From: Aminivibrio sp.
GTDB lineage: Bacteria; Synergistota; Synergistia; Synergistales; Aminobacteriaceae
Direction of reading: 5' to 3'
DNA: 64,000 bases
Assembly (NCBI RefSeq): GCF_016756745.1
Contig: NZ_JAESIH010000041.1
Span: 7,104 to 71,103, forward strand
In this document: one piece after another, positions 26,057 to 33,427 of the stretch
Layout of the letters: each line of letters begins with the position of its first letter
Position numbering within the stretch: the first letter of the stretch is position 1
Notes under the pieces: generated by a model
What the model saw: the letters and a program-made list of their open reading frames with translations, nothing else
What the model was told of the DNA's origin: nothing
The model's database searches: none
Made by a program: the position numbers and the translations under genes

Positions 26057-26332
26057 TCAGAAATGGCGTATGATGAACGACTCCTCCCCGCGTTCGGGGG
26101 GCTTTTCAATGATCGTCAATCGTGTGACCCGGGCGGAGGACGGTCCCCGGCGCAGCCAGGCCGCCATTTTGTCCAGGGCTTCTCTTTCTCCCTGGGCCTG
26201 GACTTCGACGGAACCATCGGGAAGGTTGCGAACCCATCCCGTAAGCCCGAGGGAAAGGGCCGTCCGGGCCGTCCAGTGGCGGAAGCCCACCCCCTGCACC
26301 CTTCCCTCCACGAGAAAGTGACGCCGTTCCAC
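26057..26332 (-). CDS. acyP: Acylphosphatase
   Basis: This 91-residue protein has the complete acylphosphatase signature: VEGRVQGVGFRHW (phosphate cradle with catalytic Arg) and GLTGWVRNLPDGSVEV (catalytic Asn). It hydrolyses acyl phosphates such as acetyl phosphate. Length is normal. It ends the minus-strand run lemA-htpX-acyP, starting 2 bases after the htpX stop codon, so it shares their transcript. Confidence 0.93.
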   Translation of the reverse strand: MERRHFLVEGRVQGVGFRHWTARTALSLGLTGWVRNLPDGSVEVQAQGEREALDKMAAWLRRGPSSARVTRLTIIEKPPERGEESFIIRHF

Positions 26333-26334
26333 AG

Positions 26335-27264
26335 TCAGGCGGATGCTCCCATAAGTCCCTCCAGACGCTCGATCCGGGACGAAAGGGCCGGATGGGTGCT
26401 GAAGAGGCTGTCCTTCCCCTTCTTTTTCTTCAGGAGGGGGTTCACGATGTAGAGGTGCTGCATCCCCTGGCTTGCCCCCTTCAGCTCGGTTGTGTCGGCG
26501 GTGAGCTTCTTCAGCGCGGAGATGAGCCCTGCCGGGTTCCGTGTCAGCTCCACGGCGGACGCATCGGCCAGGTATTCCCTCTGCCGGCTCACCGCAAGCT
26601 GGATAAGGGACGCCAGCAGGGGAGCGACAATGGACAGGATCACGGCCACAATGGCCAGGACAGCCTGAGCCTGCCCGCCGCCCCGGGAATCGCGGCTTCG
26701 CCTTCTGCCGCCCAGGGAGCTGTAGAATATGCTTCGCCGCACCACGTCGGCCAGAAGGACGATGGATCCCACCATCACCGCCATGAGCATGGAAAACCGG
26801 ATATCGTAGTTCCGGACGTGGGACATCTCGTGGGCCATGACCCCCTGGAGCTCTTCCCTGTTCAGCTTATCCAGCAGCCCCCTGGTGATGGCCACGGCGG
26901 CATGCTGGGGGTCCCTCCCGGTGGCGAAGGCATTCATGGCCTCGTCCTCGATGAGGTACACCTTCGGCATAGGCATCCCACCCGCGATGGAAAGCTCCTC
27001 CACCGTGTTCCAGAGCTGGGGGGCCTCTTCGTGGGAGATCTCCTTCGCGCCGCTCGACGCCAGGATGATGGAAGCGCCGAACCGCCAGGAGATGAAGAAG
27101 TACAGGCCTGCCACGGCCACGGCGATGATCACGCCCGTGAGCCAGTCGCCGCCCCAGTAGGCTCCCAGGGAGGCGCCGAAAAAGGCGAAGAGTACGGCCA
27201 TGACCCCGAAAAGCAGGATGCTCATGTGCTTGTTATGGTCGATCAACTTGTTGAAACTCGCCAT
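26335..27264 (-). CDS. htpX: HtpX-type membrane zinc metalloprotease (M48)
   Basis: This 309-residue protein has two N-terminal membrane helices (LLFGVMAVLFAFFGASLG and a second at about 40-60), the zinc site in MAHEMSHVRNYD (HExxH), two more helices, and SRQREYLADASAVELTRNPA with the third zinc ligand Glu. HtpX degrades misfolded membrane proteins. It is paired with lemA upstream, an arrangement common in bacteria. Confidence 0.93.
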   Translation of the reverse strand: MASFNKLIDHNKHMSILLFGVMAVLFAFFGASLGAYWGGDWLTGVIIAVAVAGLYFFISWRFGASIILASSGAKEISHEEAPQLWNTVEELSIAGGMPMPKVYLIEDEAMNAFATGRDPQHAAVAITRGLLDKLNREELQGVMAHEMSHVRNYDIRFSMLMAVMVGSIVLLADVVRRSIFYSSLGGRRRSRDSRGGGQAQAVLAIVAVILSIVAPLLASLIQLAVSRQREYLADASAVELTRNPAGLISALKKLTADTTELKGASQGMQHLYIVNPLLKKKKGKDSLFSTHPALSSRIERLEGLMGASA

Positions 27265-27276
27265 TGGAATCGCCCC

Positions 27277-27837
27277 CTACCGGAAGGAAACGTCTACGGC
27301 GTTCCGCTCGGAAGCGTCATCCACGGCCCAGAGGGGCCTGGGGCCGTAGCCCAGTTTCCCCGAGATCAGATTGTTGGGGAAAACGGCGATGGCGATGTTG
27401 TACTCCTTCACCGCATCGTTGTAGTACTGGCGGGCGAAGGCAATCTTGTTCTCAGTGGAGGCAAGCTCTTCCTGCAGGGCGAGGAAATTCCGGTTCGCCT
27501 TCAGGTCGGGATAGTTCTCCGACACGGCCAGAAGGGACTTCAGCGCCCCGGTGAGCTGGTTCTGCAGCGGGGCCGTCTCTTCGATCGTGGCGGCGGCGAG
27601 GGAGGCACTCCGCAGGGCGGCGATCCGCTCGAAAATCTCCCGTTCATGGGTTGCGTAGGCCTTCACAGTCTCCACCAGGTTGGGGATGAGGTCGTACCGC
27701 CTCTTGAGCTGCACGTCTATCTGACTCCAGCCGTTGTCGGCGTGGGCCTTCTTCCGGACCAGGGAATTGTAGATGTACACAGCGTAGAGTACTGCCGCCG
27801 CAAGAAGTCCGAGCAGGATATAGAGAATGTTCTCCAA
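27277..27837 (-). CDS. lemA: LemA-family membrane protein
   Basis: This 186-residue protein has one N-terminal membrane helix (ILYILLGLLAAAVLYAVYI), then the LemA helical bundle: VRKKAHADNGWSQIDVQLKR, DLIPNLVETVKAYATHE, ENYPDLKANRNFLALQEELA and ENKIAFARQYYNDAVKEYN. Function is unknown, but it often pairs with M48 proteases. The start is TTG 27837, supported by GAAGGAGGG at the right distance; no ATG fits. Confidence 0.9.
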   Translation of the reverse strand: MENILYILLGLLAAAVLYAVYIYNSLVRKKAHADNGWSQIDVQLKRRYDLIPNLVETVKAYATHEREIFERIAALRSASLAAATIEETAPLQNQLTGALKSLLAVSENYPDLKANRNFLALQEELASTENKIAFARQYYNDAVKEYNIAIAVFPNNLISGKLGYGPRPLWAVDDASERNAVDVSFR

Positions 27838-27893
27838 GGAAATCCCTCCTTCACCGGGCAATGGTTGATTTATGCCGGCATTATACCTTTTCT

Positions 27894-28712
27894 TCAGTCC
27901 AGATACAGCGGGATCCGCTCCCTGAACAGTCCGATCAGCTTCCTTGTCACGGGTCCCGGTGTCCCGTCGCCGATCACCCTTTCTCCGACCTTCACTACCG
28001 GCGCCACTTCCTTCACGCTGCCTGTAATGAACGCTTCCGTGACGCACTCCAGCTCGTCGAGGTGGAGGCACCGCAGTTCCACGTTCAGGCCGTTCTTTCG
28101 GGCGATCTCCATGACGATTTCCCTCGTGATGCCCCGAAGGACCCTGTGGTCCGGCGCCGTGATGAGATTCTCCCCTGCGATGGAGAAAAAACTGCTCGTG
28201 GCCGACTCGGTAATCTCGCCCCCGGGACAGTAAAGGGGTTCGAACGTGCCCGCCTCCCTGTGACAGAAGGGTGTCATGTAGTTGATGCTCTTTATGCGGG
28301 GAAGCTCCCTTTCCCTGGGAAGAAGGGAAAGGGCCAGTCCTTTTGAATAGACCTCCTCCGGAACAGGAGAGAGAGGAGAGAAGAGGACGAAAACCCTGGA
28401 GTGGGGAAAGGTTCCGTTCTCTTCCGAGTCTCCGGCGGTCAGGAAAGGCTTGGCGAGGCTGTCGCCGTGGATGCGGGACACCCCTTCCCGAATGACGGCG
28501 ACCATGTCCTCCAGGGGCAGGGGAAGGCTGATGCCGGAGAGCCGGGCCGATTCGGCAAGCCGCTCCAGGTGGCGGCCCATGGCGAAAGGACGGCCGCCGT
28601 AGGTCCGAACCGTGTCGAATACGGCGATCCCCCTCTGGAACGCCAGGTCCGAAAGAGGAAGCGCAGCGCGGGAATCCTCCACGAATTCACCGTTGAAATA
28701 ACAGAATGACAT
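27894..28712 (-). CDS. Class IV aminotransferase (branched-chain/D-alanine/ADC lyase type)
   Basis: This 272-residue PLP enzyme has the fold-type IV features: FNGEFV at the start, PLSDLAFQRGIAVFDTVRTYGGRPFA (the F-x-RG segment), the PLP lysine in PRIKSINYMT and ITESATSSFFSI at about residue 165. Substrate may be a branched-chain amino acid, D-alanine or aminodeoxychorismate; the sequence does not decide. ATG 28712 lacks a strong ribosome site. It lies downstream of the two tRNA genes, beyond a terminator. Confidence 0.85.
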   Translation of the reverse strand: MSFCYFNGEFVEDSRAALPLSDLAFQRGIAVFDTVRTYGGRPFAMGRHLERLAESARLSGISLPLPLEDMVAVIREGVSRIHGDSLAKPFLTAGDSEENGTFPHSRVFVLFSPLSPVPEEVYSKGLALSLLPRERELPRIKSINYMTPFCHREAGTFEPLYCPGGEITESATSSFFSIAGENLITAPDHRVLRGITREIVMEIARKNGLNVELRCLHLDELECVTEAFITGSVKEVAPVVKVGERVIGDGTPGPVTRKLIGLFRERIPLYLD

Positions 28713-28820
28713 TTGGAAGACAGCACCTCGATCCGATTTTCGATGGCTAATCCTAGCACTTTGGAGGCTGGGTCTCAACGGAAAAAACCTCCGGGCGAAA
28801 CGTTTCTTCCGGAAAGGCGC

Positions 28821-28856
28821 AAAAAAGAGACTGCCTCGAAGAGGCAGCCTCTTTCT
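28821..28856 (-). terminator. Intrinsic terminator of the tRNA operon
   Basis: In the tRNA direction, GAGGCTGCCTC-TTC-GAGGCAGTCTC forms a long hairpin with one mismatch, followed by six T. It lies 9 bases past the tRNA-Glu CCA end. Confidence 0.85.
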
Positions 28857-28864
28857 TATATTAT

Positions 28865-28939
28865 GGTAGCCCCAACGGGATTCGAACCCGTGTTTTAACC
28901 TTGAGAGGGTTACGACCTAGGCCGCTAGTCGATGGGGCC
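28865..28939 (-). tRNA. tRNA-Glu (anticodon CUC)
   Basis: The minus strand folds into a cloverleaf of 75 bases including an encoded CCA: acceptor GGCCCCA with TGGGGCT (G1-U72 wobble), anticodon stem TAACC/GGTTA with loop CTCTCAA, T arm ACGGG-TTCGAAT-CCCGT. Anticodon CTC reads GAG (Glu). Confidence 0.92.
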
Positions 28940-28947
28940 TTGCGTGC

Positions 28948-29021
28948 TGGCTGGGGAACCTGGATTCGAACCAAGATTACCTGATCCAGAGTCAGGCGTC
29001 CTGCCATTGGACGATTCCCCA
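28948..29021 (-). tRNA. tRNA-Gln (anticodon CUG)
   Basis: The minus strand gives a 74-base cloverleaf with encoded CCA: acceptor TGGGGAA/TTCCCCA, anticodon stem CCTGA/TCAGG with loop CTCTGGA, and T loop TTCGAAT. Anticodon CTG reads CAG (Gln). It is first in a Gln-Glu tRNA operon with 8 bases between the genes. Confidence 0.92.
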
Positions 29022-29060
29022 ACTTCGGCGCTTCTTGTTGCTATTGCTTGTGCGGGGAGT

Positions 29061-29088
29061 ATATTACCACAAATCAAGCGTTTGACAA
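29061..29088 (-). promoter_or_regulatory. Promoter of the tRNA-Gln/tRNA-Glu operon
   Basis: On the minus strand TTGTCA (29088-29083), a 16-base spacer and TAATAT (29066-29061), about 40 bases before tRNA-Gln. The fit is good apart from the short spacer. Confidence 0.65.
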
Positions 29089-29344
29089 GGGGCAGGGGTG
29101 AATTTTTTAGATGGCAAAAAATCGGAAGATTTAGTCTTTAAATGTTTTTTAGGATTTTTTGTTTCACTTCGCCCCCTCCAGATAACCTCAAAAGAATCTG
29201 CTTTGTTTACAGGCAGAATAGATTCCAAAAAGGAAAGGGGTACCTTGGAATCAACGAAGAAAACCACTGCTGTCCAAATTAAATCGAAATCTGAAATAGC
29301 CCCCTGAATTTCCAGGGCTTTGCCGAGCTGCTTTAGGCAGATTT

Positions 29345-29701
29345 GACAACAGGTCCCCTGTTTTCTGAAGGGGATACGGAAATGATCCGACAGCCTCCGG
29401 AACAGTTCCTCGAAAAGCTCTGCGGGACGATGACCGTTCGTATAGGAGAGGGTGGATCTTCTGGGAGGCTCCTTTATCCCCGGGTGAACGAGCTTTCAGT
29501 TACAGCAGCTGAGGCCGCCCGCGATCTCCCGGAGAGAATCCGCTCCCGGCGGATGACAGAAGAGCATGGAGATGAGCTGCGTCTTGGACCGAATCCTTTG
29601 GCGTGACGCTCAGTGCCCCATCTGGCGACCAGGTTGTCAAAGTTCACTGCTGTGAAAATCTCAGAAAGCAATTGACTGAACAGGCTCGCAGGCTTTAGCA
29701 T
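29345..29701 (-). pseudogene. IS4-type transposase remnant (N-terminal part)
   Basis: The minus strand opens MLKPASLFSQLLSEIFTAV, then NFDNLVARWGTERHAKGFG; after a frameshift comes LISMLFCHPPGADSLREIAG and GLSCCN, an in-frame TGA, then KLVHPGIKEPPRRSTLSYTN and AELFEELFRRLSDHF. This is the start of IS4-type transposases with an N-terminal DUF4372-like region. The DDE core is absent. Plus-strand frames here are shadows of it. It marks an old insertion beside the tRNA operon. Confidence 0.75.
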
Positions 29702-30236
29702 TAGAGCGCCCCTGTTTATTGTGCCTGAGATTTTTTTTGTTGGCGCACTAAGAATATCTCAAGGGCCGCTCCGGGAGGAATTTAATATTCTCAAATTCCT
29801 ATTTTGGACAAGAGTGGTATTTATTGTGCAGAGGAGTTTTCGGGAGCATGCGGAATTCAACTCATCATCGTTTTTCCCTTTCCAGAATATCGAACGCACT
29901 CTATAAATTTTGGGAATGATAGATTTTCTCCTGTACACCCTTGAATCGGCGCAAAAAGCTTAATCGACCTGGAAAGAATTTGTTATGAGGAAATTTTATG
30001 GAGGAGCGGGCAGGTTGCTCTAATTTATGTCGTTAGGCAGAGCGATGGAAAAAAGGCCTTGAAGAGAGAAAACAATACACGAGGGTTCCGAGGGAATTCG
30101 GCGAATATCTGAAGCGGTGGGATTACGTCGTAAACATCACTTGCCTTTTCATTGTTGCTTTTTGTCCGCGAAATCCGCGATGGTGGAAATATCACGCTGA
30201 AAAGTGTCTGGACAAATTTGACAAGGGGGTCTTCTG
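29702..30236. other. AT-richer stretch without a recognisable gene
   Basis: Only short frames occur (the longest is about 60 codons with no recognisable motif). The sequence is visibly richer in A and T than the flanking 20 kb. Its left edge holds what was probably the upstream end of the IS4-type element; no clear terminal inverted repeat was found. A purine-rich ribosome site (AAGGGGG) at its right edge belongs to the next gene. Confidence 0.5.
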
Positions 30237-31022
30237 ATGGCTGGAATTACCGCTTTTGATATTATCGGAGAACTGAAATCCCTCGAAGAAAAAGGAATTA
30301 TCGATTCAGGGGTAAGAAAAAAGTGGGGAGCGAAAGTAGTCAATGAAGGCGTCACTGAGGAAATAATCGAACAGATGGCAATCTTCAAAATGAGAGAAAT
30401 GGAAATCAGGCAGGGAGAGCAAATCAGGGATGCGGAAAAGAAAAGAGCTGTCGAGTCTCAGAGGGCTGAGCCTTTTACGACTGAGTCAATAACATCAGAA
30501 ATCCAAACGGTGGAACCCGAGCCTATTCCCACAAGCGTCACGGTCTCGGATATCATAACTGAATTAAAGCGGCTTGTAGAAAACGGTGTTATTGATTCGA
30601 AGATAGGAAAAAAATGGGAGTCAAAAGCAGTAAAAGAAGGTGTTACTGAAGAAATAATTTCCCACATAACGGCCTTTAGAAAACGGGAGAATGAGGTCAG
30701 GAAAGAAGCGGAACAAATCGCCAAGTCGAAAACGGGGCCTGGTTCTGGATTTTCCTCTGGAAATACGAAAGCTGAAGGCACGACATCGTCTATTATAAGT
30801 ATAATCGCTTTGGTCCTGGGGATTATGGGATTTATTGTTCCTTTTATCGCGGCGGTTTTTATTGTTCCGGTAGCTCTGGCACTAGGGTGTGTTTCAGTTC
30901 ACAGGAAGGAAAAATTCGGGAAAGCCGCCGTCGTTCTCGCTCTGATAGGTATTGCTTGGATGGTCTTTGTGTCCAGCGAGCTTATAATAATTTATAAGGA
31001 CCCCTTGCACCCAATTTTTTGA
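30237..31022 (+). CDS. Membrane protein with duplicated N-terminal motif, frameshifted from its C-terminal domain
   Basis: This 261-residue protein contains a repeated block: residues 5-55 (FDIIGELKSLEEKGIIDSGV... KWGAKVVNEGVTEEII) and about 100-150 (SDIITELKRLVENGVIDSKI... KWESKAVKEGVTEEII). Two membrane helices follow (SIIALVLGIMGFIVPFIAAV; AAVVLALIGIAWMVFVSSEL), like DUF4190-type proteins. It ends in a run of six T; a seventh T would continue the frame into the domain at 31022-31225. Function is unknown; the N-terminal motif may be a short helical protein-interaction repeat. Composition is AT-rich compared with its neighbours. Confidence 0.6.
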   Translation: MAGITAFDIIGELKSLEEKGIIDSGVRKKWGAKVVNEGVTEEIIEQMAIFKMREMEIRQGEQIRDAEKKRAVESQRAEPFTTESITSEIQTVEPEPIPTSVTVSDIITELKRLVENGVIDSKIGKKWESKAVKEGVTEEIISHITAFRKRENEVRKEAEQIAKSKTGPGSGFSSGNTKAEGTTSSIISIIALVLGIMGFIVPFIAAVFIVPVALALGCVSVHRKEKFGKAAVVLALIGIAWMVFVSSELIIIYKDPLHPIF

Positions 31023-31225
31023 CTTCTTCATCAGAATCTCAGCTTGTCACTATGGCAAAATACAATCAGATTTACGATGGGAGTTCTTATGGAGATGTTG
31101 TCAGAATTATCGGTTTCCGTGGTGAGGAACTCAGCAGAAATTCCACCGCCGACTATACCATCGCCATGTATGCTTGGGCGAATAAAAATGGCTCCAGCAT
31201 GACTGGAGTGTTTCTCAATCAATGA
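31022..31225 (+). pseudogene. Detached C-terminal domain (DUF3862/BLIP-like) of the preceding gene
   Basis: The frame reads TSSSESQLVTMAKYNQIYDG and then SSYGDVVRIIGFRGEELSRN, with YTIAMYAWANKNG and GVFLNQ, resembling the small DUF3862-type domain that usually ends secreted or membrane-anchored proteins. The final strand of that domain is missing (early TGA). It is in a different frame from the upstream gene only because the T run at 31015-31020 has six T. A free-standing start (TTG 31019 or ATG 31052) is possible but less natural. Confidence 0.55.
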
Positions 31226-31252
31226 GGGAATCTGCACTGGGTCTAATCGAGG

Positions 31253-31345
31253 ACGAAGGATTACCGCCTTCTTGAGGAAATTAACGATCATCAACTGGTA
31301 ATAATTGCCGTTGATTTTGCTCATCGATCAGAGATCTATAAATAG
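31253..31345 (+). pseudogene. RelE/ParE-type toxin C-terminal fragment
   Basis: The frame gives TKDYRLLEEINDHQLVIIAV then DFAHRSEIYK and a stop, the C-terminal strands of RelE/ParE-superfamily toxins (DYRxxYEIxDxxLxIxxVxxxxHRxxxY). Nothing upstream continues the fold, and no antitoxin is present. It is a relic of a toxin-antitoxin module. Confidence 0.6.
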
Positions 31346-31432
31346 TTGCGCACCATGGCTGATTTGCATGTTTTTCTGTGTCAAGTCAATTGGATGGATC
31401 GGAAGCTGAAAATTTTCAGGGGAGGAACTTAG

Positions 31433-31993
31433 ATGATCGAAGCTGTCAGGACCAGGCGAAGCGTGCGCAAATTTACCGGCAAGGACGTGGAGGACGAGCT
31501 TGTCCTTCAACTTCTTGAGAGTGCCCGGCTGGCCCCGTCGGGGCACAATACCCAGCCGTGGCGGTTCATCGTGGTACGGTCCCCCGAAACTAAACGGGCG
31601 CTGGCGAAGGCAGCCCACGGCCAGTCGTGGATGGAGGCGGCACCCGTGTTTCTCGTCTGCGTGGCCGATGTCCGGTGCCGCATACAGGACGAGCCCGGCC
31701 TCGAGGTGAACGAAACGAGCCCTCACTTCGCTCTGAAACAGGTGATCCGGGACACGGCCATCGCCGTGGAGCACGCGGTGCTGGAGGCGGAGAACTTGGG
31801 CCTTGGCACGTGCTGGGTGGCATGGTACGAGCAGGCGGATGTCCGCCCCATCCTCGGGATTCCGCCGGACAGGTTCGTGGTGGCTATCCTGCCCCTGGGA
31901 TACCCTGCCGAGGCTCCCGGAGAACGTCCGCGGAAGAAGCTGGACGAGATCGTCATGTTCGATAAATGGGAGGAAAAGTCTGAAAAGGCATAA
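31433..31993 (+). CDS. Nitroreductase-family FMN oxidoreductase
   Basis: This 186-residue protein has the nitroreductase pattern: TRRSVRKFTGKDV and LLESARLAPSGHNTQPWRF (FMN phosphate and ring contacts) at the N-terminus, DTAIAVEHAVLEAENLGLGT, then ILPLGYPAE and RKKLDEIVMFDKW at the end. Such dimers use NAD(P)H to reduce nitro compounds, quinones or other acceptors. GGGGAGGAACTTAG precedes the start. It follows the AT-rich remnant region and is followed by a repeat array. Confidence 0.88.
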   Translation: MIEAVRTRRSVRKFTGKDVEDELVLQLLESARLAPSGHNTQPWRFIVVRSPETKRALAKAAHGQSWMEAAPVFLVCVADVRCRIQDEPGLEVNETSPHFALKQVIRDTAIAVEHAVLEAENLGLGTCWVAWYEQADVRPILGIPPDRFVVAILPLGYPAEAPGERPRKKLDEIVMFDKWEEKSEKA

Positions 31994-32006
31994 AAATGGT
32001 CTTGTT

Positions 32007-32637
32007 GTCATCCTGAGGAGCCGTAGGCGACGAAGGATCTTGTTTTTGAGGCAGTCCAAAAACAAAAGCGAGATCCTTCCCTCCTGGATGCTCCGCGATC
32101 GCTTCGCTCAGGATGACAATGGTCTTGTTGTCATCCTGAGGAGCCGTAGGCGACGAAGGATCTTGTTTTTGGGGCAGTCCAAAACCAAAAGCGAGATCCT
32201 TCCCTCCTGGATGCTCCGCGATCGCTTCGCTCAGGATGACAATGGTCTTGTTGTCATCCTGAGGAGCCGCAGGCGACGAAGGATCTTGTTTTTGGGGCAG
32301 TCCAAAACCAAAAGCGAGATCCTTCCCTCCTGGATGCTCCATCCGCTTATCTCAGGATGTTTCGCGAGTGTCAACCTGAGACAGGCTTTCTTGGCCGAAG
32401 GATCTTGCCCTTGCCCCTAAGGGACGAAAGACCCACTCTGAGATCCTCCCCTCGCTGGGCTCGGGATGCTGCGCGATCGTCGCAGGGCTCCTCAGGATGA
32501 CACGAGCGGTTTGTCAACCTGAGGCCGGATTTTTGGCCGAAGGATCTTGCCCTTGCCCCTAAGGGACGATAGACCCACCCCGAGATCCTCCCCTCGCTGG
32601 GCTCGGGATGCTGCGCGATCGCTTCGCTCAGGATGAC
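32007..32637. repeat. Array of five GTCATCC/GGATGAC palindromic repeats
   Basis: Units lie at 32007-32117, 32130-32240, 32253-32360, 32370-32501 and 32513-32637. The first three are near-identical with a period of 123 (111-base unit and a 12-base linker containing GGTCTTGTT). Each unit starts GTCATCCTGAGG and ends CTCAGGATGAC, with GAAGGATCTTG opposite GAGATCCTTCC inside, so each can fold into one long hairpin. Units 4 and 5 start GTCAACCTGAG and carry a GCCCCTAAGGGACGA insert also seen at 95-222. Frames across the array are repeat-derived. Confidence 0.9.
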
Positions 32638-32691
32638 AAGCAAGAGCCAAGCAAGAGCCAAGCAAGAGCCAAGCAAGAGCCAAGCAAGAAC
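32638..32691. repeat. 11-bp tandem repeat
   Basis: AAGCAAGAGCC is repeated four times perfectly with a partial fifth copy, immediately after the palindromic array and just past the 3' end of the cupin gene. It looks like a slippage tract. Confidence 0.85.
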
Positions 32692-32695
32692 GAGG

Positions 32696-33022
32696 TTATT
32701 TCTGTTCCTGCTGCAGTTTTTTGAAGTCCTCCCGGACGGGGCAGAAAATGTCGATGACGAGGCAGTCCTCGTGGGCGAAGCCTTCGTGTCCCTCGTCTCC
32801 GGCGAAGACGATGCCCTGACCCGGGGAAAGAATGACCTTTTCCTTGCCGGTCCCGAGTTCAAGTTTTCCGGCGAGCAGCAGGCTGGTCTGCTCGTGCGGA
32901 TGGGAATGGAAGGAAAGTTCCGTTCCCTTTTTGATCTCCCACTGGGCGAAAGTGAATCCTTCGGAGTGGACGAATTTGCCTATGAATCCCGGCCTGCCTG
33001 TAAATTTCTCGATGGTTGCCAT
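32696..33022 (-). CDS. Small cupin-domain protein
   Basis: This 108-residue single-domain cupin has both motifs: GTELSFHSHPHEQTSLLLAG (motif 1 with metal histidines and glutamate) and GQGIVFAGDEGHEGFAHED (motif 2). Such small cupins bind a metal and may be isomerases, dioxygenases or sensors; the role is unknown. ATG 33022 has GAGGA eight bases upstream; ATG 33037 is an alternative. It is divergent from the threonine operon. Confidence 0.85.
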   Translation of the reverse strand: MATIEKFTGRPGFIGKFVHSEGFTFAQWEIKKGTELSFHSHPHEQTSLLLAGKLELGTGKEKVILSPGQGIVFAGDEGHEGFAHEDCLVIDIFCPVREDFKKLQQEQK

Positions 33023-33103
33023 GTCAAATGTCCTCATGTCTGCACGCACCCTTTCGATTGAATTTGACGGCGCCGACGTTAGTAGGAGGATGGGGCGCCA
33101 CCC

Positions 33104-33132
33104 TTGACACAATACGGTCTCACGAGTATATA
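33104..33132 (+). promoter_or_regulatory. Promoter of the threonine operon
   Basis: TTGACA (33104-33109), a 17-base spacer and TATATA (33127-33132) give a near-consensus promoter upstream of the T-box leader. Confidence 0.8.
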
Positions 33133-33169
33133 AGTAAGAATCAATTTCGTTTCCAATAATATGTCATTT

Positions 33170-33413
33170 ACGCGATGAAGGGAAGAGTACCTTTTTTTAA
33201 GCGGCGGACAGAGATGGGGGACCAAAGCTGAGAATCCTCCTCCGAGCGGGAAAGGGAATACCACCCCTGAGCGGGCGCCGAAGTCCTGAGGGAGGGAAGG
33301 CGCCGGGGTCCGCCCCCTACAGCGGGATCGAGCAGCCGATTTATTCGGAAGTGGAGTGGGACCGCGATGAGCCTGCATCGTCTCCAGCATGAGGACGATG
33401 CAGGCTTTTTTTT
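33170..33413 (+). promoter_or_regulatory. Threonine T-box leader with terminator
   Basis: The leader has Stem I landmarks GCGATGAAGGGAAGAGTA and GGACAGAGATGGGGG, a specifier region GGGAATACCACC in which ACC (33260-33262) is a threonine codon, and the T-box GTGGAGTGGGACCGCG (33351-33366). A perfect 13-bp terminator hairpin (33370-33406) plus eight T ends it, just before the thrC ribosome site. Uncharged tRNA-Thr should stabilise the antiterminator and allow thrC-thrB transcription. Confidence 0.88.
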
Positions 33414-33427
33414 GAGGAGGGAGATTC

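Noticed and set aside
29098-29307. A 69-codon plus-strand frame (and an overlapping minus-strand frame) upstream of the tRNA operon
   Set aside because: AT-rich, no family features, lies across the tRNA promoter region and has no convincing ribosome site.
29343-29606. An 87-codon plus-strand frame near the tRNA genes
   Set aside because: The minus strand here reads as an IS4-type transposase remnant, so the plus frame is its shadow.
31803-32420. A 205-codon frame running from nitroreductase into the repeat array
   Set aside because: It overlaps the nitroreductase in another frame and then only translates the repeats, giving a repeated peptide.
32007-32691. Repeat array considered as CRISPR
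   Set aside because: Units are 111-132 bases with palindromic ends and near-identical content, not short repeats with unique spacers, and no cas genes are present.
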